A stretch of DNA of 64,000 nt from Siphonodentalium dalli (taxonomy: Eukaryota; Mollusca; Scaphopoda; Gadilida; Siphonodentaliidae): assembly GCA_032622095.1 (NCBI GenBank), contig CP136068.1:2085314-2149313 (forward strand). The letters are read 5' to 3'. The position numbers and the translations under genes are program-made. Positions 11,971 through 22,131 of the stretch are shown here, in pieces. Numbering within the stretch: position 1 is the stretch's first letter; every line of letters starts with the position of its first letter. Below the pieces are notes generated by a model that worked only from the letters and a program-made list of their open reading frames with translations, made no database searches and was not told the origin of the DNA.

Positions 11971-12396
11971 CCCAAAGTCGGGATTTTTTTTACCCTGTGC
12001 CAATGCATTCTCTTATATATACTAGTATATACTAGCATATACTAGTATAAGAGAATGCATTGGCTAACAATTTTTTATCATTTTTTAAAAATAAATTTTT
12101 CTTACAATTTTTAGGACATAAAATAAAAAACATCCATTACCTGCAGGGAGCCCACACATATATGGAAGCATATAGAAGAGTGTCGTCTGCTCATGTTTGT
12201 CTGGGGCTCTGTATGGGTGAAATTATAAAATTGTTAAAGAATACAAGAAAAAATTATTAAAATTGTAAAAAATTGTTAGGCCGATGCATTCTCTTATATA
12301 TGCGAGGCGACCTATGGTCGACTCGCATATATAAGAGAATGCATTGGCACAGGGTAAAAAAAATCCCAACTTACGACTGGATTTGATATGGCACAT
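11971..12396. mobile_element. Element E, second copy, core inverted
   Basis: The left end has AAGTCGGGATTTTTTTTACC and the right end its inverse, then ACTGGATTTGATATGGC. The first hairpin (12000-12064) has lost its GC centre, now replaced by ACTAGTATA-type sequence; the second is intact at 12281-12347. Confidence 0.65.
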
Positions 12397-12688
12397 GAGA
12401 TAATAAATATCCACAAGAGAATCAATATCTGAATTTTCTCGTTATATTATATACATGTATGTGTCCAATAAGTTGGCTACAAAAATCAATATAAAATTAA
12501 AAAATAAATACACCAACATTATAATTGAACAAGTTCCAAGTGGACCGGCCAGATAATTACCTACAGGTATTGTTTCCAATACCACATCAAATCACACTCA
12601 GAAGTAGGTGCAACTCTGTAACTTTTGCTCCTCAAATTTGCATGGAAATCCCCATTCAAAATTAGGCACTTGACCACCCCCTTAATTA
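12397..12688. other. Unassigned AT-rich sequence
   Basis: No feature recognised. Confidence 0.4.
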
Positions 12689-12790
12689 TTAACCCTTTCA
12701 GTGCCAAGTCCGATTTTTGTATCAACCCATATTTCCTTGATCATTTTTCAAATTTATTGATTATAATAATTTGATACAATGATGGAAAAA
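12689..12790. mobile_element. Family H element, truncated
   Basis: TTAACCCTTTCAGTGCCAAG followed by about 80 bp matching the left arm of the copy at 7380. No right end. Confidence 0.65.
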
Positions 12791-13161
12791 ATAAATTAAT
12801 GGTCGAAAACATCAGAATGTGTACCGGGTACATGTACATGTAAATTAGTGTACACTGTGTACGGTACGTGTTTGAGTGAATGTACATGTAACATACTAAA
12901 AAAATCTTTCGGAAAAAGTTCTACATCCCAGTTCAATTCTCTACCAATGCCTATGCAAACCAGTCGATTCTTAATGTACTTTTTGGTGATTATGATTCAG
13001 TCTTCCGATTAATATGAGATTTAATACTGACCAACAAGGGAATCAATTTCTCTTCTTCATATCGACATCCAATCAGTTGGCTACAAGCCTACAATCCATC
13101 CTGTCAATAACAATTCTTATTGGCCAATGTTTGTTATGAACCTGTGCTGACTTCTATTGCC
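12791..13161. other. Unassigned sequence
   Basis: Contains TACATGTA-rich stretches. The phrase CAATCAGTTGGCTACA near 13070 recurs near 13860, so this flank is part of an older dispersed or duplicated segment. Confidence 0.4.
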
Positions 13162-13614
13162 AAACAAGCCTGCAAATAGCGTGTCTGTCATTTGCAGAAT
13201 GAGGTCCCCAGAGGGTGAATTTAGTGATGCTATCCCGCACAGTGGGCTAGCATCACCAAATTCACCCTCTGGGAACCTCATTCTGCTTAAGCCCTCAACT
13301 GCTATGGTAGACCTAGGATCAGATTGAAGTTCCCCAGTTGAAGTTGGTGATGTTCACCTATTGGGCACCTCGATTATGAATTTTATCTTCTGCAAATTAG
13401 GGGATATAGAAACTTCCCAGAATGGAAAATCTAACTAAAATCAATGTTAATTTGGGACTATAGATACTTCCCAGAAGATGAGGCATAAGCAGAATGAGGT
13501 ATCCAGATGGTGAATTTGGTGATGCTAACCCGCTTTGCGGGATAGCATCACTAAATTCACCCTCTGGGGACCTCATTCTGCAAATGACAAGACACGTTAT
13601 TTGCAGGCTTGTTG
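13162..13614. mobile_element. Complex foldback element, family B, full copy
   Basis: The ends CAAGCCTGCAAATAGCGTG and an inverse terminus bracket two internal palindromes built on GAATGAGGTCCCCAGAGGG. The middle holds GAAGTTCCCCAGTTGAAGTT. Both arms are themselves hairpins, so the single strand could fold into a multi-branched structure. Confidence 0.75.
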
Positions 13615-13919
13615 CCAAATACTGTAAAGTGACGGCCACGAAACTGGAATAATAATGATTTTGTACAGCTTCTTGTATTGTATAAAAAATACAGAATTCT
13701 TCAACAAGCCGTCTTCTACAAAACCATTAAGTTGGTTGATACCATTATTTTTTGGCGATTATGAATATGTTTCCCTCCATACCCTAAAGTACTACCATAG
13801 TAAGAACCCGAGATTAACAATCTACAATGGAATCAATTTTACTTCTTTATATTGACGTCCAATCAGTTGGCTACAGACAACGCGGTGTCAATATTTCTTA
13901 TTGGACAATGTTTGCTATA

Positions 13920-14288
13920 TTAACCCTTTACCCAACAAACCGGCCAAAACCGGCCAAATAAAGCTTCAACAGCCTAAAATATCTTCGGTCTGTCTCAATA
14001 GAACCATACAAATATGGGTATCATTGGAACCGGCTCATTGACCACATTGTGATGGTTACAGTTATGCCCTGTGCCAATGCATTCTCTTATATATGCGAGT
14101 CGACCATAGGTCGCCTCGCATATATAAGAGAATGCATTGGCCATTTTTTCTTACATTCTTTAACAATTTTATAATTTTTAATGTGTTAAGCCAATGCATT
14201 CTCTTATATATGCGAGGCGACCTATGGTCGACTCGCATATATAAGAGAATGCATTGGCACAGGGCCGTTCTGTTGGGTAAAGGGTTAA
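13920..14288. mobile_element. TTAA-flanked MITE, family P, copy 3
   Basis: TTAA at both ends, CCCTTTACCCAACAAACC termini, and 67-bp hairpins at 14074-14140 and 14191-14257. The spacer between them is shorter than in the other copies. Confidence 0.85.
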
Positions 14289-14351
14289 TCCCGTTCGTAT
14301 GTCCCGTGAATTGGACTATCATTCACAATCATGTTATCCGGCCTGAGTTTA

Positions 14352-15115
14352 TGTGCCAATACGGGTACATATAACTCTTAAGGCTATCAGAACTGTTTGA
14401 TTATTTATATATAACAAAGTCAATAATGTTCAATCATCGGCATCTGGGTTTCTCTTCCTGTCGTCTGCTTGGTTTAGAGTCTTCTTCCGTCTTCATAGGT
14501 TGTGTGTGTCTGCTTGTCTTCTACTCGGTTGAGTTCCGGTTGAGTTCGTCTTCCTGTCGTCTGCTCTTCTTCTTCCTCCGTCGGCGCATCAGTGGGGCGT
14601 TGTTAGAAATACAAGAGCATAATGTTTACCTTGTATTTCCGTCCATTGCTCCACTCTGCTCTTCTAAGCGTCCGAGGGTTCGTGATGATCGCTTGTGTTG
14701 GTCAGATAGAAACTGGTTAGAACTGTCTTCTCATGTCGGCTTGTTTCTTCCTAAAATACCCAGTGTCTGCTAATGACGGCCATGTGTATTTTCACGGCGC
14801 GTCGGTTCATCGTACTTAGGGTAATTGAGTTATCGTCATCTCCCCATGGGTCCTATTAACTCTCCTGGTTTCAGTAGCTTTCTAGGCGATACATCTGGTC
14901 TTGCTAATCCTCAAGACCGTGTTCTGTTTACTCCACAAATCATTTCCCTATGTTATTGCATGGACGCTCGCTAATTCGATTTGGTGCTCAGTACTTGCGA
15001 TCTAGATGTGGTCAACAGCGACGCTGATATGTTTGGTAATCGAGCGCCCCTCTGACAGAGATTTCCTATCTTCTTCCCGGGTTGAAAGTTATGTCCCTGT
15101 GGTTGTCTTGGCACA
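14352..15115 (-). repeat. 3' LTR of Gypsy copy A
   Basis: 764 bp, starting TGTGCCAATACGGGTACATA and ending CTTGGCACA on the plus strand, so TG...CA ends with a short inverted TGTGCC/GGCACA. The purine-rich stretch adjoining it (15116-15136; minus strand AAAAAGTGAAGGAGTAA) fits a polypurine tract. The 115-codon plus-strand open frame within it also exists in the other LTRs and is not a gene. Confidence 0.9.
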
Positions 15116-15919
15116 TTACTCCTTCACTTTTTCGATTTAAAGTTGATCTTGAAATCGCAAGTCCAATTCGTCGCTGCGCAGCAGGTCGATGATTCGTCGA
15201 AGTGTTTCGCAACAGCGGCATCGGCGATGGATAGCTGGTTCGATGTCGGTCGTCTCCGTGTAGATCGGGTCGTCTGGGCGTCTCTCAGACAACTCCGACC
15301 CACTGGCTGTGACTCTTTCGGTGTAAAACTATGATTGAAATTTCATGGCGTCGTCATTTTCGTCATCATCGGATGTCGAGGTATTTTCGTCCTCAATGTC
15401 CGAGTATGGGGTAGGTTCTGACAACTGGTCGACCCTTGTTCCACCGCCATGGTCAGCCTGTAATACTCAAACGGATATTTGTGTGAGGTTTGAGAACAAA
15501 TGACACAGTCAGAATACACAATGGTTAATTTTCCAATTTATCGGTATCGCTTGAGGGTCGTCAGATCGGCCCAATACGAAAATGGAATTTACAACTAATT
15601 ATATAGATGGATTTGTTGACGAACAGTTTAAACACAAGATAAGTCGGGGTGATTGATTTCAATCATCAAAACTTATGACCGAATGTCGGGATTTATAGTC
15701 CCTATTCAACGCTTGCTATAATCATTCTGATGATTATACAACTATAATACCCTGGACATCGTTATGCAACAATTAATATTTGAAATATATGAAATGCATA
15801 AATGTCTATATACATGCAAATGATTCTGATATCCGCGCAACAATAATTACGAAGGAAATTCGGAATACATTAATATACGATACATAATTAATACTAATCC
15901 AAATCCGCCACAGATGTGG
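15116..15919 (-). other. 3' untranslated region of Gypsy copy A
   Basis: About 0.8 kb between the small membrane-type ORF and the 3' LTR. Only short open frames without motifs. Much of it is also present in copy B (33667-34330), with a replaced segment around 15335-15545. Confidence 0.6.
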
Positions 15920-16210
15920 TCAGCTTCTGACGGCTATAATTGGATATACATGTAGGCGTTCCTGAGTGTTGTCCCGGAATAGCGCAGACGGCTTTGGTGC
16001 ATCCGTCTCCATTGCTTCGTCGATGGGTTCTTTGAACACGGCATTCAGGATATCCTCAGGTCGCTGGTCTAACTGCTTACTATACATAATGGCTAACCTT
16101 GGCAACTGATGTTTAACAAATTTCCACCAGAATCGGTGGGTCAAGATAATGAAAATTACTACTGTAACTACGTTACTAGGGCAAAATACTACCATGGCCA
16201 TCTCTACCAT
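15920..16210 (-). CDS. Small single-pass membrane-type ORF downstream of pol (Gypsy copy A)
   Basis: A 96-codon frame starts at an ATG and lies 395 bp downstream of the pol stop on the same strand. The first third contains a hydrophobic stretch of about 20 residues (around residues 8-27, with VVTVVIFIIL) followed by a basic and aromatic segment (HRFWWKFVKH). The rest is a polar tail with many acidic residues. The layout suggests a short N-terminal extracellular or luminal end, one membrane span and a cytoplasmic tail. I do not recognise a family. Its position is where some Gypsy elements carry an env or accessory gene, but it is far too short for a normal Env and has no signal for cleavage or fusion. 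In copy B the same region lacks the first half of this frame. It could be a chance frame; support comes from its length, ATG and position only. Confidence 0.35.
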   Translation of the reverse strand: MVEMAMVVFCPSNVVTVVIFIILTHRFWWKFVKHQLPRLAIMYSKQLDQRPEDILNAVFKEPIDEAMETDAPKPSALFRDNTQERLHVYPIIAVRS

Positions 16211-16604
16211 TCATTGGGGTAATACTTTTTTGTTCACTAAGTCAGTCGTGAGCATATTTTCTATCGTGTTTATTTGAGCGGGGTGCGCTTAAACGCAGTA
16301 ACCCTAAGGGTGGCGGCGTGCACGTCGGCGCGGTGCTCGTTATCTCTCGGCGCGTGATTGTAAAGTTCAAAGCTTTATTTATTAAATCGCCATGCGCACG
16401 TGCCGGGTTTCATGGGGCGCGCGACCTGTCATTGATCCGAACATGACTATTTATTCGCGATTCGGTCTGGGGCGTCGGGCTAACTATTTTCAACATTTAC
16501 GAAGCCAGGTTAGACTCATCAGTCATCAATAAGACAGTTAAAAGTGGGGTCTCATTCATTCCGAAATGAAATCCAGGTAGATAGTTCGGGCGTTTCATTA
16601 TTAT
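16211..16604 (-). other. Spacer between pol and the small ORF (Gypsy copy A)
   Basis: Noncoding, partly GC-rich. Most of it, from about 16076 to 16484, is absent from copy B, apparently removed between two CTAACT repeats. Confidence 0.6.
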
Positions 16605-18172
16605 TTACATCACTGCTGCCATTGAGTACAACAGGTTTTTAAATGATTGCTTGGTTCTTATGTCACTAAGCGCTCCATTCATGAGCTGCTTACACTTGCG
16701 TGGGGCCTCACGAGGGTTTTGTTCAATGGCGGCCACTTCCATTAACTCATCCTCTGAGCTGTCATCACTCGTAAACATCTTTGTTACTTTGCGCCCGTGT
16801 CGACGAGGCGCTGGAGCGCGTCGTGCCTTGGCACTCGGCTCTGGTCTCTCGTCCGTGGACGAGTCAGGGTTTTGTAGCGGCTCTGAGCGTGCGGGTCGCG
16901 CTTTTCTACGCTGTAAGCGCATCTTAAGCTCGCTTAAAGGGACATCTTCGTCATCGGAGTCCGAACATTGTCTCCGATATCGAGCGATTACATCATCTGG
17001 TAATGGTTCTGTTTCATCGCCAGAAGACCCACCCACAGGGTTAGGGGCAGGAACGTCGCTATCTTCGTCTTCGGGGGGAACAACATACGTTTGAGCACGC
17101 TTGTTGTTGTCAGTTTTGGGGATTTCCCATTCAAGGTTGGCCTTGCGCATGTGTTCAGCATGGGATTGTGTGACTTTCCCAGTTAATTGATTCCTTACCT
17201 CGAAAGTAACGGGCGTTATTTGCTTGGTTATGCGGAAGTAAAGTTTCCATTTGCTTTCAAGTTTGCTTTCTCGTAAATGATTCTTCACATAGACGGCCTC
17301 GCCAATCTCGAATTTGGTGTCTGTGGCCTTTTTGTTAACTTTCGCTGCTTGTTGGCGTTTCGCCTGTTTCACGTGTTTGTGTACCATCATAAATGATTTA
17401 GGCTGTTGCTGTAATGTTATTTGACAATAACCTTTCCCAGCACGATTGCGTCTTCGTCCATACGTGACTGATTTTCCAACTACACTGCCGCGCCGTAGAT
17501 AAACGGTTTTATTAGTGTTGTTCACAAGTAGCAATGGGACTTGATGTCTTTTACCTAGTTCCGAAATCGAATTCCTTACCTCCAAACCGGGTTTTGATGC
17601 TAGGTAACCTTTCTTGATTTGGGCAACCTCTATTAATGTCGACTTGTGAAGAGAAGCTAAGTTTTTTGATTTTCCCATACATAAAGTCGATGTTCGGGGC
17701 TTTAAACTAACTTTGCTGGTTAATCTCAGAAGGGAAGCGATATGCGCATCTGCTTCCAAGGGGACATACACGTCACTGATCTTGAGGCATCCCAGGTCAT
17801 AATATAGTCTGACCCCCCGAGAGGTCAACCAATCCCTCCCCAAGATCATATTCCGGGTCATATCATTCGCCACATAAAATTTATGGGTTAATTTTAGTTT
17901 CGCCATTCTGAAGGTCAGTTCCACGCTACCAAGTACGCCCAGTGACTTCCCATTCACGGAGCTAAGGTTGATGTGTTCCCTAGTTAGTTTTGGTCGGAAC
18001 TGTAATGCGTCATAGACGCGTTTGTGAATCAATGATACTTCCGCTCCACTATCCACTAATGAGCGATATTTATTTTTACCTATTCTGACTAAACACGAGC
18101 TGGGGTTCCCTACAATATTTATGTTATATTTCCTCCCATTTGTGGCCTCAATGAGAGGATTCCTTAGTTTTT
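16605..18172 (-). CDS. pol: Pol remnant: protease fused in frame to integrase C-terminal tail (Gypsy copy A)
   Basis: The frame is open from the gag stop to 16605, about 520 residues. There is no natural ATG before the active site, since the codon at 18056 is GTG; entry is expected by -1 frameshifting at 18167-18173. An aspartic protease of retropepsin type comes first: DSGAEVSLIHKR with the catalytic Asp at about residue 39, then hydrophobic strands and an ILGRDWL motif. Near 17460 the protein switches abruptly from protease-proximal sequence (GKSVTY) to the end of the integrase (around TLQQQPKSFMMVHKHVKQ). A GPY/F-like module (YFRITKQITPVTFEV) follows, then a long acidic and basic disordered tail. 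RT, RNase H and the integrase zinc and DDE domains are missing, yet the frame is preserved across the join. Protease could process Gag; the element cannot copy itself. Confidence 0.8.
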
Positions 18173-18173
18173 T
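18164..18173 (-). promoter_or_regulatory. Candidate -1 ribosomal frameshift site between gag and pol (copy A)
   Basis: On the minus strand the last gag codons read GCA AAA AAC TAA. A_AAA_AAC in the gag frame is a canonical slippery heptamer, known from retroviral gag-pro junctions. A -1 slip enters the pol frame at CTA AGG AAT, which stays open through the protease. No downstream pseudoknot was verified. Confidence 0.75.
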
Positions 18174-19252
18174 GCATATGTGGGCGGGGTCATCATTCGT
18201 GGTGGTTCGTTTAATGTCGGATATCTCCGGCTGTGTCGCGGTGTATCATGGGATATGTCACGTGATCGGTTCGGCTGATCTCGGCGGATTCCCCTAGGTG
18301 GCGTTACTGGCGTGTTCCATTGCTTTTGCTTCGAATCTCCGGATTTAGAGGGGCAATTTCTAGCCAAGTGATTACTGTTGCAACCCCAGCAAGATACGTG
18401 CCTTCTGTTTTCGGTCTTAAAGGGGCAGTCGCGAGCGAAATGGTCACCTTGACACGTCCAACATTCGACTGTTCGTGGTTTAATCACCGCTTCGACATGC
18501 ACCTGTCTCGGGCGTGATCGGTGTTCACGGGTCGTGTGGTCATCGCGTGCGCATATATCGCAGGTTGTTCTCGCGCGTTTGTTTCTGAAACTATCGATTT
18601 CCATTGCTTCCGGTTCGTTTTCGTTGTAATTTTCGCGGCCCGTTCGTAGGTTGAATACCCGTCGGATCCCCATTTCCCGCATGGCGATGTCGGCTGCCAA
18701 TTTTAGTGTCTTCGGCGCATCCCTGATCAACTTCATTTTCAAACTGTCGCTTCTTAAAGCGTCAATATAAAACCCTACGAGTTGGCCTTCAACCGCGTTG
18801 ATCCCGCCGGGCTGCTCTCGGTATGCCACAATCGCGATCTCCAAAATCCGTTCGGCAAGCACATGTAAATTTTCGTTTTGTTTTTGCTTGATTTTTCTTA
18901 GCATCGAAAAGGCGAATTGAATGTCATTTATCTCGGCAAATCGACTAGATAATTCAGTTTTTGTGTCTTGCCACGTGGCGTTAGGATTCGTGGCCAAATA
19001 TCTTTGTAAAAAATCTGATACGGGGCCCGTCGCGCTCTGAAATGCCATATAGGGCTTCTTTGCTTCGTTAGCGCCGGTTAGGATCGCGCATTTTTCTATC
19101 GACTTGACCCACCCGTGGTATTTCGTGGGGTCCCCGTCAAATGACGTCACTACCTGTGTCACCGTAGTCATGGCCATTGCAGCAATTTGAGAATTGATAG
19201 ATTCTGTTAATGGGGCGAGAACACCAGCTGATTGTTGTTGTTGGGTAGCCAT
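18164..19252 (-). CDS. gag: Gag polyprotein (Gypsy copy A), intact
   Basis: 362 codons from the ATG at 19252 (MATQQQQSAG). An upstream TTG extends the frame by five codons, but the ATG is preferred. The N-terminal two thirds is the capsid-like region (FDGDPTKYHGWVKSIEKCA and ATWQDTKTELSSRF, resembling the retrotransposon gag domain that packs RNA into particles). The C-terminal part is basic with three Cys/His clusters: CDICARDDHTTREH (about residues 231-244, C2HH-like and perhaps not zinc-binding), CWTCQGDHFARDC (264-276) and CWGCNSNHLARNC (288-300). The last two are CX2CX3HX4C, one residue shorter than the usual CX2CX4HX4C knuckle. The gene ends in GCAAAAAACTAA, which places a slippery heptamer directly before its stop. 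It should assemble cytoplasmic particles and bind RNA. Confidence 0.88.
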   Translation of the reverse strand: MATQQQQSAGVLAPLTESINSQIAAMAMTTVTQVVTSFDGDPTKYHGWVKSIEKCAILTGANEAKKPYMAFQSATGPVSDFLQRYLATNPNATWQDTKTELSSRFAEINDIQFAFSMLRKIKQKQNENLHVLAERILEIAIVAYREQPGGINAVEGQLVGFYIDALRSDSLKMKLIRDAPKTLKLAADIAMREMGIRRVFNLRTGRENYNENEPEAMEIDSFRNKRARTTCDICARDDHTTREHRSRPRQVHVEAVIKPRTVECWTCQGDHFARDCPFKTENRRHVSCWGCNSNHLARNCPSKSGDSKQKQWNTPVTPPRGIRRDQPNRSRDISHDTPRHSRRYPTLNEPPRMMTPPTYAKN

Positions 19253-19360
19253 TATGATAATAAACAATTAGACTCACGTTTTGCGAATTTTCCCACACTG
19301 TTTCTGTGCACACTGTTCCTCTTCTGGCTTCACGTTGTGTCTGTGATTAGCGTTCAGATC

Positions 19361-19377
19361 CTGGCTCGAAGGCACCA
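19361..19377 (-). promoter_or_regulatory. Candidate primer binding site (copy A)
   Basis: On the minus strand TGGTGCCTTCGAGCCAG begins 11 bases inside the 5' LTR. It starts with TGG, as required to pair with a tRNA CCA end, and resembles the acceptor end of tRNA-Tyr (CTCGAAGG) with one extra base. The same sequence occurs in copy B. Primer identity is tentative. Confidence 0.5.
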
Positions 19378-19388
19378 GTTAAGAGATA

Positions 19389-20152
19389 TGTGCCAATACG
19401 GGTACATATAACTCTTAAGGCTATCAGAACTGTTTGATTATTTATATATAACAAAGTCAATAATGTTCAATCATCGGCATCTGGGTTTCTCTTCCTGTCG
19501 TCTGCTTGGTTTAGAGTCTTCTTCCGTCTTCATAGGTTGTGTGTGTCTGCTTGTCTTCTACTCGGTTGAGTTCCGGTTGAGTTCGTCTTCCTGTCGTCTG
19601 CTCTTCTTCTTCCTCCGTCGGCGCATCAGTGGGGCGTTGTTAGAAATACAAGAGCATAATGTTTACCTTGTATTTCCGTCCATTGCTCCACTCTGCTCTT
19701 CTAAGCGTCCGAGGGTTCGTGATGATCGCTTGTGTTGGTCAGATAGAAACTGGTTAGAACTGTCTTCTCATGTCGGCTTGTTTCTTCCTAAAATACCCAG
19801 TGTCTGCTAATGACGGCCATGTGTATTTTCACGGCGCGTCGGTTCATCGTACTTAGGGTAATTGAGTTATCGTCATCTCCCCATGGGTCCTATTAACTCT
19901 CCTGGTTTCAGTAGCTTTCTAGGCGATACATCTGGTCTTGCTAATCCTCAAGACCGTGTTCTGTTTACTCCACAAATCATTTCCCTATGTTATTGCATGG
20001 ACGCTCGCTAATTCGATTTGGTGCTCAGTACTTGCGATCTAGATGTGGTCAACAGCGACGCTGATATGTTTGGTAATCGAGCGCCCCTCTGACAGAGATT
20101 TCCTATCTTCTTCCCGGGTTGAAAGTTATGTCCCTGTGGTTGTCTTGGCACA
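19389..20152 (-). repeat. 5' LTR of Gypsy copy A
   Basis: 764 bp, apparently identical to the 3' LTR. Transcription should start here toward lower coordinates; no core promoter was assigned. Confidence 0.9.
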
Positions 20153-20620
20153 TTTAGTGTGCCTGTCATTTGCAGAATGAGGTCACCAGAGGGGAAATTT
20201 AGTGATGCTATCCCACACAGCGGGCAATCATCACTAAATTCACCTTCTGGGGACCTCATTCTGCTTAGTCCCCATCTTTGGAAAGTTTCTTTATTAGCAA
20301 ATTTCTATAGGAACTTCTTCACAAAGATTCACAAAGATTCTATTTCTTTTTTAGTTCAGTTTTTCTATATCCCCAAATTGGCAGACGACACATTGCATAA
20401 TCGAGGTTCCAAATGGGTGTACAGCACAATATTCACCATTTGGGAATTTCAGTCTAATACTTCAGCATCCTAGGTCTCCCACAGCAGTTGAGGCCTAAGC
20501 AGAATGAGGTTCCCAGAGGGTGAATTTAGTGAGGCAAGCTGGCTATGTGGGATAGCATCACTAAATTCACCCTCTTGGGACCTCATTCTGCTAATGACAT
20601 GCAGACACACGAAACTCAGA
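20153..20620. mobile_element. Family B element interrupted by Gypsy copy A
   Basis: Starts TTTAGTGTGCCTGTCATTTG just outside the LTR and ends CTGCTAATGACATGCAGACA. Its first bases lie at 14343-14351 on the other side of the LTR element. Internal hairpins use AGGTCACCAGAGGGGAAATT and AATGAGGTTCCCAGAGGG. Confidence 0.7.
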
Positions 20621-20852
20621 CTTGACTATCGTTTACAATGGTATAATGTGTAGCCCATCGATGTTGTGTGTATTCCAGCAATTTAATGTGTGTTCTTATT
20701 CCAATCTTGTTCCGTTACTTTTAGAGGAAATGTCGATACTCATATCATATGTCTTGTAACAAATCATTGAAATGGTTTCTCAGAGTCTGATTAAGGCTTC
20801 ACACATGATAAAAATAGTAAATCATGTATTTACATGTACATGTGAATATCTA

Positions 20853-21064
20853 CAGTAATGCTCTAAATAATCGACTTCTGAACCACAGCAGAATTATGGG
20901 TAACTTTTCGGGATTTAGTTGGAAATATGGCTTGTTGCCATTCATCGGAAAGCTCTCAGTGAGAGCTTTCTGATGAATGGCAACAAGCCATATTTCTGAC
21001 TAAATCCCGAAAAGTTACCCATAATTCTGCTGTGGTTAAGGATTCGATTATTTAGAGCATTACT
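20853..21064. mobile_element. MITE A, full-length copy
   Basis: CAGTAATGCTCTAAATAATC, a long near-perfect hairpin through AAGCTCTCAGTGAGAGCTTT, then the inverse terminus ending ATTACTA. Confidence 0.8.
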
Positions 21065-21136
21065 ATACAATGTACATGTACTGTACTATAGTACTCTACT
21101 GTACTCAAAAACCCCTGCTGTAATACTCTCTAATGT

Positions 21137-21280
21137 CTAAAACAATGTTAAACAACAGTCAATCAAGCAATCACAATCAATCAATCAAGCAATCACAATC
21201 AATCAATCAAGCAATCACAATCAATAATCAATCAATCAAGCAATCAATCAATCAAGCAACCACAATCAATCATCAGGCAA
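21137..21280. repeat. Simple repeat (CAATCAAG/CAATCA units)
   Basis: Irregular tandem array of AATCAATCAAGCAATCACAA-like units. The open frame rich in Ser, Asn, Gln and Ile is a consequence of the repeat. Confidence 0.85.
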
Positions 21281-21295
21281 TCAAATACATGTACC

Positions 21296-21570
21296 CTTCT
21301 GGACAAAACAAGTGTCCACTTAACTGCGGTGCCATTCGGCATGGTGTATTTGCCACGGTGTTCTTTCATCAAACCGAAAAAAGACAATACAAACCAGAAA
21401 TCTAACCACGGTGTACATGCCATTCGACCGTGATCGTAGTTGCCTTTCGGCCGCAGTGAACTTGCCGTTTGGCCGCAGTGTACTTGTCGTTCGGCCGCGG
21501 TGCTCAACTGCAGTTACAAACTCTGACACCGCAGTCAAACGGCAAATACACCGCGGTGGCAATGGACAAA
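21296..21570. repeat. Repeat family M, rich in GGCCGCGGT motifs
   Basis: Contains TCGTTCGGCCGCGGTGCTCA and AACTGCAGTTACAAACTCTG. A related copy in inverted orientation lies at 26404-26620 (GTTTGTAACTGCAGTTGAGC). The interior is built from short inverted CCGCGGT words and is more GC-rich than its surroundings. Confidence 0.55.
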
Positions 21571-21643
21571 ACCCTGGCAAACGAATACATGTACATGTAT
21601 GCCAGTTCTCATTCATTTGTTGTCAGATCTTCAAATACCCTGT

Positions 21644-21735
21644 GTTTCTGCTCTGACTGTTCCAATGTGCTGGGGCTTTATGAGAATGGACACATGTTTC
21701 TGCTCTGACTGTACCAATGTGCTGGGGCTTTATGA
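21644..21735. repeat. Tandem duplication, about 50 bp x 2
   Basis: TTTCTGCTCTGACTGT and CCAATGTGCTGGGGCTTTAT occur twice in succession. Confidence 0.8.
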
Positions 21736-21859
21736 ACCAGGAGAATGAGATCCAGATGTGTCTGTCAGTGAACAGGTGATCCATCTCTGATCTCTGGTAA
21801 ATGGTTGATTTTGTTGGAAGTGGTAGTTCCCAGCTACTCTGATAGTTCTACCATGAATC

Positions 21860-22131
21860 TCTACTCTAGCTAACACCCGTAGAGTACATATTCCACCACT
21901 GCAAAACCTTGGAACTTTTTGAAGTTTTGACAGGGAACGTTATAAAGTTGAAAACATAAAGCAGGGAATATATTTCTTAGTTTAGTTGGAAATATGGCTT
22001 GTTGCCATTTAATCGGAAAGCTTTCACTGAGCTTTCCGATGAATGGCAACAAGCCATATTTCGGACTAAATCCTGAAAAATTACCCATAATTCTGCTGTG
22101 GTTAGGGAGTCGATTATTTAGGGCATTACTG
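21860..22131. mobile_element. Repeat D (21860-21978) joined to a truncated MITE A (21979-22131)
   Basis: The D part (ACCCGTAGAGTACATATTCC, AACTTTTTGAAGTTTTGACA) is inverted at 58706-58820, where it again adjoins a MITE A. The MITE part lacks its left terminus and ends GGGCATTACTG. Confidence 0.6.

Larger units (their letters stand above)
14352..20152 (-). mobile_element. Ty3/Gypsy LTR retrotransposon, copy A (internally deleted)
   Basis: Two 764-bp LTRs that look identical by eye bound a 4.3-kb interior transcribed on the minus strand. Both sides carry a 4-bp target duplication, TTTA (14348-14351 and 20153-20156). The empty site would read CTGAGTTTAGTGTGCCTGTC, which is the end of a family B element, so the insertion is into another repeat. 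Gag and protease are open. Reverse transcriptase, RNase H and the integrase catalytic core are missing through one internal deletion. Identical LTRs imply a recent insertion, hence mobilisation by enzymes supplied from elsewhere. Confidence 0.9.

Noticed and set aside
14426-14773. 115-codon plus-strand frame repeated at 19463, 32976 and 40104
   Set aside because: It lies wholly within the LTRs, on the strand opposite to transcription, and recurs only because the LTRs are copies.
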